18,931 bases of DNA from a bacterium (GTDB lineage Bacteria > Bacillota > Bacilli > Lactobacillales > Streptococcaceae). Of the stretch, positions 7,576 to 13,576 are shown piece after piece. The stretch is from NCBI GenBank assembly GCA_905221115.1, contig CAJNBX010000022.1, positions 1 through 18,931 of the forward strand, in the 5' to 3' direction. The notes under the pieces are model-generated. The model did not search any database and was not told the DNA's origin. It saw only the letters and a program-made list of their open reading frames with translations. Positions within the stretch are counted from its first letter, which is position 1; every line of letters begins with the position of its first letter. The position numbers were made by a program, and so were the translations under genes.

Positions 7576-8340
7576 CTAGAACTGAGAGACTATCTCAAGA
7601 CAGAGTTCCAAAGCCTTCTCGAAAGCTTCTGAACCCCAATCACGACTGTCGTACCGGTCCAAGTCTGCTAAGGAATCAGCTGTGAACAACAATTCACCCC
7701 AGAGAACCCCACGCAGTTGAGCTACTGCCGCAAGCGCAGAACACTCCATCTCCACAACAGCACAGCCTTCTTCCTTACGATAAGATACCTTTTCAGCCGT
7801 TTCTCGGTAAAAACCGTCTGTCGTCCAGGTCATGACTTCTTCATAGGAAATCCCTCTGGCCTCCAAAACTTGCTCAATAGCAGTAATAGCCTCTGCCTGC
7901 ATTTCCATATAACGAGAAGGTGCCACATAGTGATAACTAGTTCCTTCATCTCTCAGAGCGCGAACAGGGACTAGAAAGGCATTTTCTTCTATATCAGCCA
8001 ACACACCACAGGTACCTGTAGAGATAATCTGCTCCACACCATAGCCAATCAACCAATCCACAAACTGAGCTGCTGGAGCTGAACCAACAGGAGCCTGAGC
8101 CAGACAGACCTCCTCGCCCTTGTAGTTGATGACATAGACTGGATAGGTCTTGGTGGCAGAAACAAATTCGCCGACACAGTCCGCCCCTACTTCCTTTGCA
8201 TAGCGATCAATCTCCTCACCCAAAAAGGCATAGATGCACTTCTTTGGTAACTTTAAATCCAAGCCTTCATGATTCGGCATAATGACTGCCTCAGGATTAT
8301 CATCAAACTCTAAAATAGGAATAGCGTGTTTTTGAATCAT
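7576..8340 (-). CDS. Nucleoside phosphorylase (PNP/UDP family)
   Basis: This is a 254-residue soluble enzyme of the purine-nucleoside/uridine phosphorylase superfamily. Visible signatures are APVGSAPAAQFVDWL (phosphate/ribose region), IISTGTCGVL, and the ribose-binding VVEMECSALAAVAQL near residue 195-210, followed by ADSLADLDRYDSRDW where the family normally has its catalytic Asp. It would split a nucleoside with phosphate to a free base and ribose-1-phosphate. The base specificity cannot be read. AGGAGG stands before the ATG. A consensus-like promoter lies upstream, and trkH follows within 33 nt, so phosphorylase, trkH and cabP probably form one operon. No direct functional link between nucleoside salvage and K+ uptake is evident. 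Confidence 0.88.
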   Translation of the reverse strand: MIQKHAIPILEFDDNPEAVIMPNHEGLDLKLPKKCIYAFLGEEIDRYAKEVGADCVGEFVSATKTYPVYVINYKGEEVCLAQAPVGSAPAAQFVDWLIGYGVEQIISTGTCGVLADIEENAFLVPVRALRDEGTSYHYVAPSRYMEMQAEAITAIEQVLEARGISYEEVMTWTTDGFYRETAEKVSYRKEEGCAVVEMECSALAAVAQLRGVLWGELLFTADSLADLDRYDSRDWGSEAFEKALELCLEIVSQF

Positions 8341-8365
8341 AGAATACCTCCTCTAATTTTGTACT

Positions 8366-8393
8366 ATTGTATCAAAAGCGGACCGAATGTCAA
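8366..8393 (-). promoter_or_regulatory. Promoter of the phosphorylase-trkH-cabP operon
   Basis: On the minus strand TTGACA (8388-8393) and TACAAT (8366-8371) are 16 nt apart, about 25 nt upstream of the phosphorylase ATG. It is a good sigma-A promoter and diverges from the rhodanese operon promoter. Confidence 0.75.
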
Positions 8394-8465
8394 GGAGGAA
8401 GCTGAGGAACCGAGGAGAAAAACAATACAATCGCAACCAATCTTCACCAAGTCAAAACAACTTGC

Positions 8466-8494
8466 TTGACAAAAACTTGACTTCATGGTTTAAT
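8466..8494 (+). promoter_or_regulatory. Promoter of the rhodanese/CoA-persulfide reductase operon
   Basis: TTGACA (8466-8471) and TTTAAT (8489-8494) are 17 nt apart. The -10 runs into the operator palindrome at 8492-8514, so a bound repressor would block RNA polymerase. Confidence 0.75.
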
Positions 8495-8514
8495 ATACCC
8501 CATAAGGGTATATT
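8492..8514 (+). promoter_or_regulatory. CstR/CsoR-type operator palindrome
   Basis: AATATACCC (8492-8500) and GGGTATATT (8506-8514) are perfect 9-bp inverted arms around a 5-nt centre. An A/T-flanked run of C and a run of G, as in ATACCC...GGGTAT, is the known shape of CsoR/CstR operators. It lies between the -10 and the GGAGG of the first rhodanese gene. A CstR-like gene is present at 11956-12213. Confidence 0.75.
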
Positions 8515-8525
8515 TGGAGGTGCCT

Positions 8526-8831
8526 ATGTTTCACTTATTTACAAAAATTGACAGTATTTCTACCAGCGAGTTAGAAGCTAAACTCAAGGAACCAATTCAG
8601 CTACTGGATGTTCGGACGCCGATGGAATTTCGTAGAGGTCATATCAAAAATGCCAAAAATGTTCCTCTGACCGAAATTGGTTCCTACACACCAACAACAA
8701 AAGAAACACTCTATGTCATTTGTCATTCTGGTGTGCGTAGTAAGATGGCTGCTAAAAAGCTAAAGAAAAAAGGCTACGATGTCATCAATGTCCGAGGCGG
8801 TATGAGCTCTTGGACAGGAAAAGTCATCTAG
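8526..8831 (+). CDS. Single-domain rhodanese (sulfurtransferase)
   Basis: This is a 101-residue rhodanese-homology domain. LLDVRTPMEFRRGHI opens the domain, and the active-site loop is CHSGVRS with catalytic C66, followed by NVRGGMSSW. The domain would carry a persulfide on the Cys and pass sulfane sulfur to thiols such as CoA or glutathione. I chose the ATG at 8526 because GGAGG (8516-8520) sits 5 nt upstream; an in-frame TTG at 8514 lies inside the operator and is very unlikely to be used. It is the first gene of a three-gene operon, 20 nt before the reductase gene. Single-domain rhodaneses of this kind are typical members of CstR-controlled operons. Confidence 0.93.
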   Translation: MFHLFTKIDSISTSELEAKLKEPIQLLDVRTPMEFRRGHIKNAKNVPLTEIGSYTPTTKETLYVICHSGVRSKMAAKKLKKKGYDVINVRGGMSSWTGKVI

Positions 8832-8851
8832 AAGCATAAAGGAGAAAATCA

Positions 8852-10507
8852 ATGAAAATTATCATTGTCGGGGGAGTTGCAGGCGGAATGTCAGCAGCAA
8901 CCCGTCTCAGACGTCTCATGGAAGACGCTGAAATCACTATTTTTGAGAAAGATCCCTTTGTTTCCTTTGCAAACTGCGGGCTTCCTTACTATGTTTCAGG
9001 AGAAATTGCAAACCGTGATAGTTTATTGGTCCAAACTCCTGAAAGGCTCAAAGCACGCTTTAATCTCGATGTGCGACCATTTCACGAGGTCATCCAGATT
9101 TCGCCAGAAGAACACACTGTGACGGTACGACATGATGGGCAGGAATTCACAGAAAGCTACAACAAGTTGATCCTCTCCCCAGGAGCTAAACCATTTGTTC
9201 CTGCCATTGAAGGTTTGGCAGAAGCTAAGAATGCCTACACGCTCCGCAATGTTCCCGATCTCGATGAAATTATGGCAGCCTTGGACAATTATCCAAAAGA
9301 AGCTGTCGTTATCGGCGCAGGCTTTATCGGGCTTGAAATGGCTGAAAACCTGGCGAAACGTGGATTGCAAGTTACTATTGTTGAGAAAGCACCCCATGTT
9401 TTACCATCATTAGATCAAGAAATGGCAGCCTTTGTCCAAGCAGAATTGGTTAAAAACAGCGTTCGCGTTATCACTTCTCAGTCTGCAACTCGATTTGAAG
9501 AGCAAGGAAAAGTCATCGTTCTCGAAAACGGTCAAAAGATCACTTCTGACCTCACCATCCTTTCTGTCGGTGTTGAACCTGAAAACGGACTGGCCAAAAC
9601 TGCGGGGATTGAACTGGGACTTAGAGGTGGGATTCTTGTAGATGAACATTACGAAACCAGTCAAAAAGATATTTTTGCAGTTGGGGATGCCATCGTCGTC
9701 AAGCAAGAGATTACGGGCCAAGACGCTCTCATCTCTCTCGCTTCTCCTGCCAATCGTCAGGGACGCCAAGTGGCAGACGTCATCGCAGGACTAGAACGTA
9801 CAAACAAGGGCAGTATCGGCACTACTATCGTTCGTGCCTTTGATATGACAGCTGCTTCGACTGGTCTCAGCGAGCGTATCCTTAGCATGAATCAACTTCC
9901 TTACAAGGCCCTTCATGTCAGTGGGAAAGACCACGCTAGTTATTATCCAGGCGCTACTGATATGACCTTGAAGCTCCTCTTTGACCCAAACACTGGAAAA
10001 ATCTATGGTGCCCAAGGAGTTGGGAAGAAAGGTGTTGACAAGCGAATCGATATCCTATCAACTGCTATCAAGGGAAATCTCACCGTCTTTGACTTGCCAG
10101 AATTGGAGTTCACCTATGCGCCACCATTTGGCTCGGCCAAGGATACAGTCAATATGCTGGGCTACGCAGCCTTAAACCTTATCGAAGGTCTCAGCGACAA
10201 TGTTCAATGGTACCAGCTCGAAGACGAACTGGCTAAGGGTAAGAAATTCCTAGATGTGCGGACAAGTGGCGAATTTCAGAGTGGTAGACTCAAAGTCGAC
10301 ACCATCCACATCCCCCTAAACGAACTACGGGAACGCTTGGACGAACTGGACAAGAACCAAGCCTACATCGTTAGCTGCCACAGTGGTTTGCGCAGCTATA
10401 TCGCAGAGCGTATCCTCAAACAAGCAGGATTTACCGTCCAAAACCTTAACGGCGCTTATTCACTATACAAAATGGCTAAGCCAGAAGGAGTAGAATATGG
10501 AAACTAA
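8852..10507 (+). CDS. CoA-disulfide/CoA-persulfide reductase with C-terminal rhodanese domain
   Basis: This 551-residue fusion protein has an FAD/NAD(P)-dependent pyridine nucleotide-disulfide oxidoreductase module (FAD motif IIVGGVAGGMSAATRLRR at the N-terminus, a second GAGFIGLEMAENL motif, and AVGDA near the FAD ribityl site). The single catalytic Cys is C42 in SFANCGLPYY, the CoA-disulfide reductase signature. A rhodanese domain follows from about residue 455, with FLDVRTSGEF and active-site CHSGLRS (C509). Fusions of this type, described as CoA persulfide reductase (CoAPR) in Enterococcus faecalis, reduce CoA persulfides or polysulfides with NAD(P)H and release sulfide. GGAG precedes the ATG. 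The gene overlaps the next one by 11 nt. The fusion is complete, with both active sites intact. Whether the native substrate is CoA disulfide or persulfide cannot be decided here. Confidence 0.93.
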   Translation: MKIIIVGGVAGGMSAATRLRRLMEDAEITIFEKDPFVSFANCGLPYYVSGEIANRDSLLVQTPERLKARFNLDVRPFHEVIQISPEEHTVTVRHDGQEFTESYNKLILSPGAKPFVPAIEGLAEAKNAYTLRNVPDLDEIMAALDNYPKEAVVIGAGFIGLEMAENLAKRGLQVTIVEKAPHVLPSLDQEMAAFVQAELVKNSVRVITSQSATRFEEQGKVIVLENGQKITSDLTILSVGVEPENGLAKTAGIELGLRGGILVDEHYETSQKDIFAVGDAIVVKQEITGQDALISLASPANRQGRQVADVIAGLERTNKGSIGTTIVRAFDMTAASTGLSERILSMNQLPYKALHVSGKDHASYYPGATDMTLKLLFDPNTGKIYGAQGVGKKGVDKRIDILSTAIKGNLTVFDLPELEFTYAPPFGSAKDTVNMLGYAALNLIEGLSDNVQWYQLEDELAKGKKFLDVRTSGEFQSGRLKVDTIHIPLNELRERLDELDKNQAYIVSCHSGLRSYIAERILKQAGFTVQNLNGAYSLYKMAKPEGVEYGN

Positions 10508-10793
10508 TATCAGCATGGCTGACTTTTATGAAAAATATCAAAATGAAAATCTAGAGCTTATCGATGTCCGTGAAGTACATGAATTCCAAGCAGGACATGC
10601 ACCAGGTGCCAAAAATCTTCCGTTAAGTACCTTGGAACAAGGATACAAAGAACTCAAGCCTGACCATGAATACCATGTCATCTGTCAAGGTGGAGTACGT
10701 TCTGCCTCTGCCTGCCAATTTCTCAGCTCCCAAGGCCTCACCGTTATCAATGTAGAAGGTGGTATGAATGCTTGGCCCGGTCAAGTAGAATAA
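10497..10793 (+). CDS. Second single-domain rhodanese
   Basis: This 98-residue rhodanese domain opens with ELIDVREVHEFQAGHAPGAKN and has active-site loop CQGGVRS with catalytic C63, then NVEGGMNAW. The loop differs from the CHSG type of the other two rhodaneses in this operon, so substrate or partner choice may differ. Its ATG overlaps the end of the reductase gene by 11 nt, with AAGGAG a few bases upstream inside that gene; translation is likely coupled. A second Cys in SACQFL is not part of the loop. It is the last gene of the operon. No strong terminator follows; a BOX element begins 45 nt downstream. Confidence 0.92.
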   Translation: METNISMADFYEKYQNENLELIDVREVHEFQAGHAPGAKNLPLSTLEQGYKELKPDHEYHVICQGGVRSASACQFLSSQGLTVINVEGGMNAWPGQVE

Positions 10794-10838
10794 TCAAGAG
10801 GAGCTGGGCAAAAAACTCAATTTCAGGAGAAAATGAAG

Positions 10839-10992
10839 TAATACTCAATGAAAATCAAAGTGCAAACTAGAAAGCTAGCCGCAGACTGCTCAAAACACTG
10901 TTTTGAGGTTGTAGATAAGACTGACAAAGTCAGGAACATATTTCTACGGCAAGGTGAAGCTGACGTGGTTTGAAGAGATTTTCGAAGAGTAT
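10839..10992 (-). repeat. BOX element (boxA at the right end)
   Basis: The segment from TAATACTCAATGAAAATC to TTCGAAGAGTAT, about 154 bp, matches the streptococcal BOX layout of boxA-boxB-boxC with one boxB, read on the minus strand. It includes CTACGGCAAGG...CTGACG, the conserved boxA core, and the internal hairpin CTCAAAACA / TGTTTTGAG (10889-10907). BOX elements are non-coding intergenic repeats typical of S. pneumoniae and near relatives; they can be transcribed and affect neighbouring genes. Confidence 0.9.
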
Positions 10993-11147
10993 AAATCTCC
11001 CCACAATCATGACCACCCGTCAAACGGGTGGTTTGTCCCAGGGCTATAAGCCCAAATTACCAGCCAGCGCCTAAAGACGCTGGCTTTCACGTTGTTCAAG
11101 CCTTATTGCTCTTGACTCGTCACTTGCCTCTCAAAGAGGCTTTAGTA

Positions 11148-11663
11148 TTACTTACCACTACCCCTAAAGGGATCCTCATATTCTTTTACACTCAATTTAT
11201 CTAGTGCTATATCATGCTTTACTCGTTCTCAAATTTTCATACTCGTGAAGAAATCATCCACTGGATAATTTCTTTAATCTTGAATATATTTCTTAATTGT
11301 GGCTTCATTAAGCCCTACTGTACTCACATAATAACCTTCCGCCCAGAAATGCCGATTCCCAAACTTGTACTTGAGATTGGCGTGTTTGTCAAACATCATG
11401 AGTGCACTTTTTCCTTTTAAATAACCCATGAAACTCGAGACACTTATCCTTGGTGGAATACTTACTAACATGTGTACATGGTCTGGCATTAAGTGACCCT
11501 CGATAATTTCAACTCCTTTATAACTACACAAGCGATGAAATATTTCGCCTAAACTGCTTCGATATTGATTATAGATGACTTTTCGTCTATACTTAGGGGT
11601 GAACACAATGTGATACTTACAGTGCCACTTTGTGTGCGATAAACTATGAGCCTTTTGTGCCAT
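11148..11663 (-). pseudogene. tnpA: IS200 transposase TnpA, interrupted by an in-frame 51-nt insertion with stops
   Basis: This encodes a Y1 HUH single-strand transposase. From ATG 11661-11663 (AAAGGAG upstream) it reads MAQKAHSLSHTKWH..., with the HUH motif in MPDHVHMLV and the catalytic Tyr in KKYIQ. The frame then meets TAA at 11274-11276 and TGA at 11229-11231. After the second stop the same frame continues with the expected C-terminus, KHDIALDKLSVKEYEDPFRG, to TAA at 11148-11150. Without the 17 inserted codons the protein would have 154 residues, the normal IS200 size. The first stop falls at Tyr+4, where IS200/IS605 transposases carry the metal-binding Gln, so the short product of 129 residues should be inactive. 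Its start further upstream (11780) is not used, as it lies in the left-end hairpin. Confidence 0.88.
11229..11279 (-). other. 51-nt insertion inside tnpA containing a palindrome
   Basis: The segment separates the two halves of the transposase frame without shifting it. It carries two stop codons and a near-perfect palindrome (GAAATCATCC / GGATAATTTC, one mismatch, 3-nt centre). ACGAGTA occurs in its end and again just outside (a direct repeat about 20 nt apart), which could be a footprint of a slippage or templated event. Confidence 0.65.
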
Positions 11664-11814
11664 ATTTTTCTCCTTTCGCTTTACAATTGGCTTGAACACC
11701 TTTATTGTATCGCGTTCGGAGTTTTTTGGGTATAACCTTCGACGCGCACCCGCATAGCGGGTGGTTTTTTTGTCTCGCACCTAACGGAGCGAGACAGACT
11801 AATAGTCACATAAT

Positions 11815-11860
11815 AAAACGCATAGTATCAAGGCTTTCAAAACTGGATACTATGCGTTTT
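11815..11860. terminator. Long inverted repeat, probable bidirectional terminator
   Basis: AAAACGCATAGTATC (11815-11829) and GATACTATGCGTTTT (11846-11860) are perfect 15-bp arms with a 16-nt centre, ending in T runs on both strands. It lies about 95 nt after the stop of the CstR-like gene, so it can end that transcript, and just outside the IS200 left end. The long loop leaves room for it being a small repeat element instead. Confidence 0.7.
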
Positions 11861-11955
11861 TCTGATTTCAAAGACTTTTTCCAGCCTCTCTTGATTCACA
11901 TTAAACTATTCTAATAGTAGATAGACCTTTGCAAATATCGTCTCAAAACATTCAT

Positions 11956-12213
11956 TTATTTCCGTTTAATCAAGTAGCGGATAGCCTTTTCTAGACGTTC
12001 CTTTTGAGCTTCAGGATCAGCTAGTGGCTGATTGATACATTCAGTAAGGTTTTCGGTAATTATCATCTCAATCACGCGCTCCACACTAGATTTCACGGCT
12101 GTCAGTTGCGTCACAATATCAGCACAGTCACGATCTTCTTCAATCATCTTCTGAATTCCACGCAACTGGCCCTCTGAACGTTTCAAACGAGTAATATACT
12201 TTGAGTTTGTCAT
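11956..12213 (-). CDS. cstR: CsoR-family repressor of the CstR (persulfide-sensing) type
   Basis: This is an 85-residue all-helical DUF156 repressor. LKRSEGQLRGIQKMI is the family signature. The sensor positions are C30 (RDCADIV), N55 and C59 (ENLTECI). Copper-sensing CsoR has Cys-His-Cys there; replacement of the His with Asn, keeping two Cys about 29 residues apart, is the pattern of S. aureus CstR (C31, C60), which senses per- and polysulfides by Cys crosslinking. I chose the ATG at 12211-12213 because AAGGA sits 7 nt upstream; the longer TTG-start version begins at the expected transcription start. A consensus promoter lies just upstream. The probable target is the rhodanese operon at 8526-10793, whose promoter carries a matching palindrome. 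No such palindrome is seen at its own promoter. Confidence 0.88.
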   Translation of the reverse strand: MTNSKYITRLKRSEGQLRGIQKMIEEDRDCADIVTQLTAVKSSVERVIEMIITENLTECINQPLADPEAQKERLEKAIRYLIKRK

Positions 12214-12240
12214 TTCTTTTTCCTTGCTCAATTTTTCTTC

Positions 12241-12269
12241 ATTATATCTCTAATCAGCTTCTTTGTCAA
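12241..12269 (-). promoter_or_regulatory. Consensus promoter of the CstR-like gene
   Basis: On the minus strand TTGACA (12264-12269) and TATAAT (12241-12246) are exactly 17 nt apart, a perfect sigma-A consensus. Transcription would begin near 12233, giving a leader of about 20 nt to the ATG at 12213. No ATACCC/GGGTAT operator is present here, so expression looks constitutive. Confidence 0.88.
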
Positions 12270-12362
12270 AATTCTCGTCCATCCGTCTCACGCAGTTCTG
12301 TTATCAAAGACTTTTCAAAAGGCAAATTACCCATGCTGATAACTTGATAGAAATTCCTAGTT

Positions 12363-13217
12363 TTATCTATCTAAGCGAACACGAGTCACTATTCCATCTG
12401 GGTCTGTGATTTCCAACTGGCTTGATGTCAGCCACTTGATTGGTGCATCAACTTCTTGTGCTCGTTGCGCAATCGTTAACAGTTCTTCTTTATGTGCGAC
12501 TTCGATGACATAGTAGGCCAAACCTGGCAAGTCTTGCTTACGCGGAGCCAGACCTTTTCCTCCCCATTCGTTGACTGCCAAATGATGATGATAGTCCCCA
12601 GCTGCAATCCAACTAGCGCTAGGCACACTGAATTTATCCTCTAGTCCTAACACCTTTTGATAAAACTGGCTGGACTTTCGACTATCCTTGACGGACAAAT
12701 GGATATGCCCCATTCTCGTACCCTCGGCTAAAGTAAAGGGCTCTACTCTTTCCCCCAACTCATAGATATCCTGCGCCGCAAGAGCCTCCGTCACACCGAT
12801 AATGCGTCCATCTTCTCGAATATCCCATGTGGAAACCGGCTTATCTCGATAGAGTTCAATGCCATTTCCCTCCAAATCTTCCAAGTAAAGAGCCTCACTA
12901 TAACCATGGTCTGCACCGCCCACAAGAGGAATCTGTAAATCTGTCAGGTGTTTCAAGATATCAGCCAAAGCCTTTCGTGTCGGCAAGAGAATAGCCAGAT
13001 GGTAAAGGCCATAATGTTCCCTTACGTCACCACTCTCTTGTGCTTGAATCAAGTGTACCAAGGCTTTTCCACCAAGGCCTAGAACGGCCTCTGTATCCGT
13101 TTGAGATAAGATTTCTAAACCAATAATCTGCTGATAAAAGGCTGTTTGACTGACCAAATCCTTTACATTTAAAACTGCCTCTACTAAATAAATGTGACTC
13201 TTGTATTCATAGGTCAT
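12363..13217 (-). CDS. Two-module VOC/glyoxalase-fold protein, CatE-like dioxygenase
   Basis: This 284-residue protein consists of two vicinal-oxygen-chelate modules. The first begins YLVEAVLNVKDLVSQTAFYQ and the second begins RMGHIHLSVKDSRKSSQFYQKVLGL. Candidate metal ligands in the second module are the His of HIHLSV, the His cluster in DYHHHLAVN, and an acidic residue in LEITDPDG near the C-terminus. Length and layout match CatE of Bacillus subtilis (catechol-2,3-dioxygenase) and related MhqO-type proteins induced by quinones and catechols. Many VOC proteins are annotated loosely, so the reaction is an inference. GAGGAG precedes the ATG. It has its own strong promoter with an operator palindrome just after the -10, so a repressor responsive to electrophiles is likely. 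It is followed by the CstR-like gene with its own promoter. Confidence 0.82.
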   Translation of the reverse strand: MTYEYKSHIYLVEAVLNVKDLVSQTAFYQQIIGLEILSQTDTEAVLGLGGKALVHLIQAQESGDVREHYGLYHLAILLPTRKALADILKHLTDLQIPLVGGADHGYSEALYLEDLEGNGIELYRDKPVSTWDIREDGRIIGVTEALAAQDIYELGERVEPFTLAEGTRMGHIHLSVKDSRKSSQFYQKVLGLEDKFSVPSASWIAAGDYHHHLAVNEWGGKGLAPRKQDLPGLAYYVIEVAHKEELLTIAQRAQEVDAPIKWLTSSQLEITDPDGIVTRVRLDR

Positions 13218-13237
13218 AGGATGTCTCCTCTTTTCTG

Positions 13238-13289
13238 GTTGTAATAGTTTTTATTACAACTATTATATAATTTCCATCAAGAAAGTCAA
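13238..13289 (-). promoter_or_regulatory. Promoter and operator palindrome of the CatE-like gene
   Basis: On the minus strand TTGACT (13284-13289) and TATAAT (13262-13267) are 16 nt apart. Immediately downstream of the -10 is a perfect palindrome at 13238-13260: GTTGTAATA and TATTACAAC, 9-bp arms around 5 nt. The placement over the transcription start is typical of a repressor site. The regulator is not in the window; MarR or DUF24 (QsrR/CatR-like) families are candidates by analogy. Confidence 0.78.
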
Positions 13290-13318
13290 GCCAGACAACT
13301 CGAAGCCTCCCACTCAGC

Positions 13319-13356
13319 AAAAAACAACCCCAGAAAATCACTTCTAGGATTGTTTT
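13319..13356 (-). terminator. Strong terminator after a relic gene
   Basis: A 15-bp stem (AAAACAATCCTAGAA with TTCTGGGGTTGTTTT, two G-U pairs) is followed by a T run on the minus strand. It sits 4 nt after the stop of the relic frame at 13361-13474, which suggests that this frame was once the end of a real gene. Confidence 0.75.
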
Positions 13357-13360
13357 GTAT

Positions 13361-13474
13361 TTATTTTACTAGACTAGCAAAATCATTCATCAAATCAACA
13401 TTTTCTGTGGGATTGAGATACATCTTGTCACCATTAGTCGTTAGTAAGCGGAAGATGATTCCTGCAATCTGCAT
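13361..13474 (-). pseudogene. Relic 3' end of an unidentified gene (37 codons)
   Basis: The minus-strand frame reads MQIAGIIFRLLTTNGDKMYL and continues to ...NDFASLVK before a stop. It looks like the C-terminal beta strands and helix of a real small protein, perhaps a PH-like fold, because it ends in an amphipathic helix and is followed at once by a terminator. The codon before the ATG is a TGA in the same frame, there is no good ribosome-binding site, and upstream codons in the same frame (SYGVILRFD) also look protein-like. I infer a decayed gene; it could instead be a tiny intact ORF. No function is assigned. Confidence 0.45.
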
Positions 13475-13503
13475 TCAATCAAATCTCAATATCACTCCAT
13501 AAG

Positions 13504-13533
13504 AAAAAGGAGTAGATTGGTCATCTGACTCCT
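13504..13533 (-). terminator. Rho-independent terminator of the M26 protease gene
   Basis: On the minus strand AGGAGTCAGAT pairs with ATCTACTCCT (one bulge) across a 5-nt loop and is followed by TTTTT. It lies about 45 nt after the protease stop codon. Confidence 0.82.
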
Positions 13534-13576
13534 CATTCTTACAAGAAACACTATTCAACAATAAAACTTTACAATC

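Larger units (their letters stand above)
11005..11770 (-). mobile_element. IS200-type insertion sequence (inactive), approximate limits
   Basis: An IS200-family element in minus orientation. It holds one tnpA reading frame, broken by an insertion, flanked by subterminal hairpins. Both ends share ACCACCCG hairpins: ACCACCCGT/ACGGGTGGT at 11012-11032 and CACCCGC/GCGGGTG at 11747-11763. The right end also has hairpins at 11041-11053, 11062-11085 and 11126-11140. There is no tnpB. Total length of roughly 760 nt equals a usual element of about 700 nt plus the extra 51 nt. Exact cleavage sites are not determined. It abuts the BOX element. Confidence 0.8.

Noticed and set aside
8514..8525. TTG start giving a rhodanese four residues longer
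   Set aside because: The TTG overlaps the end of the operator and has no ribosome-binding site, while GGAGG is placed correctly for the ATG at 8526.
10823..11023. A 66-codon minus-strand frame
   Set aside because: It lies wholly in the BOX element and the IS200 end, both non-coding repeats.
13361..13576. Protease frame continuing or a second protease fragment after the stop
   Set aside because: The stop is followed by a strong terminator and the downstream relic has no resemblance to M26 sequence.
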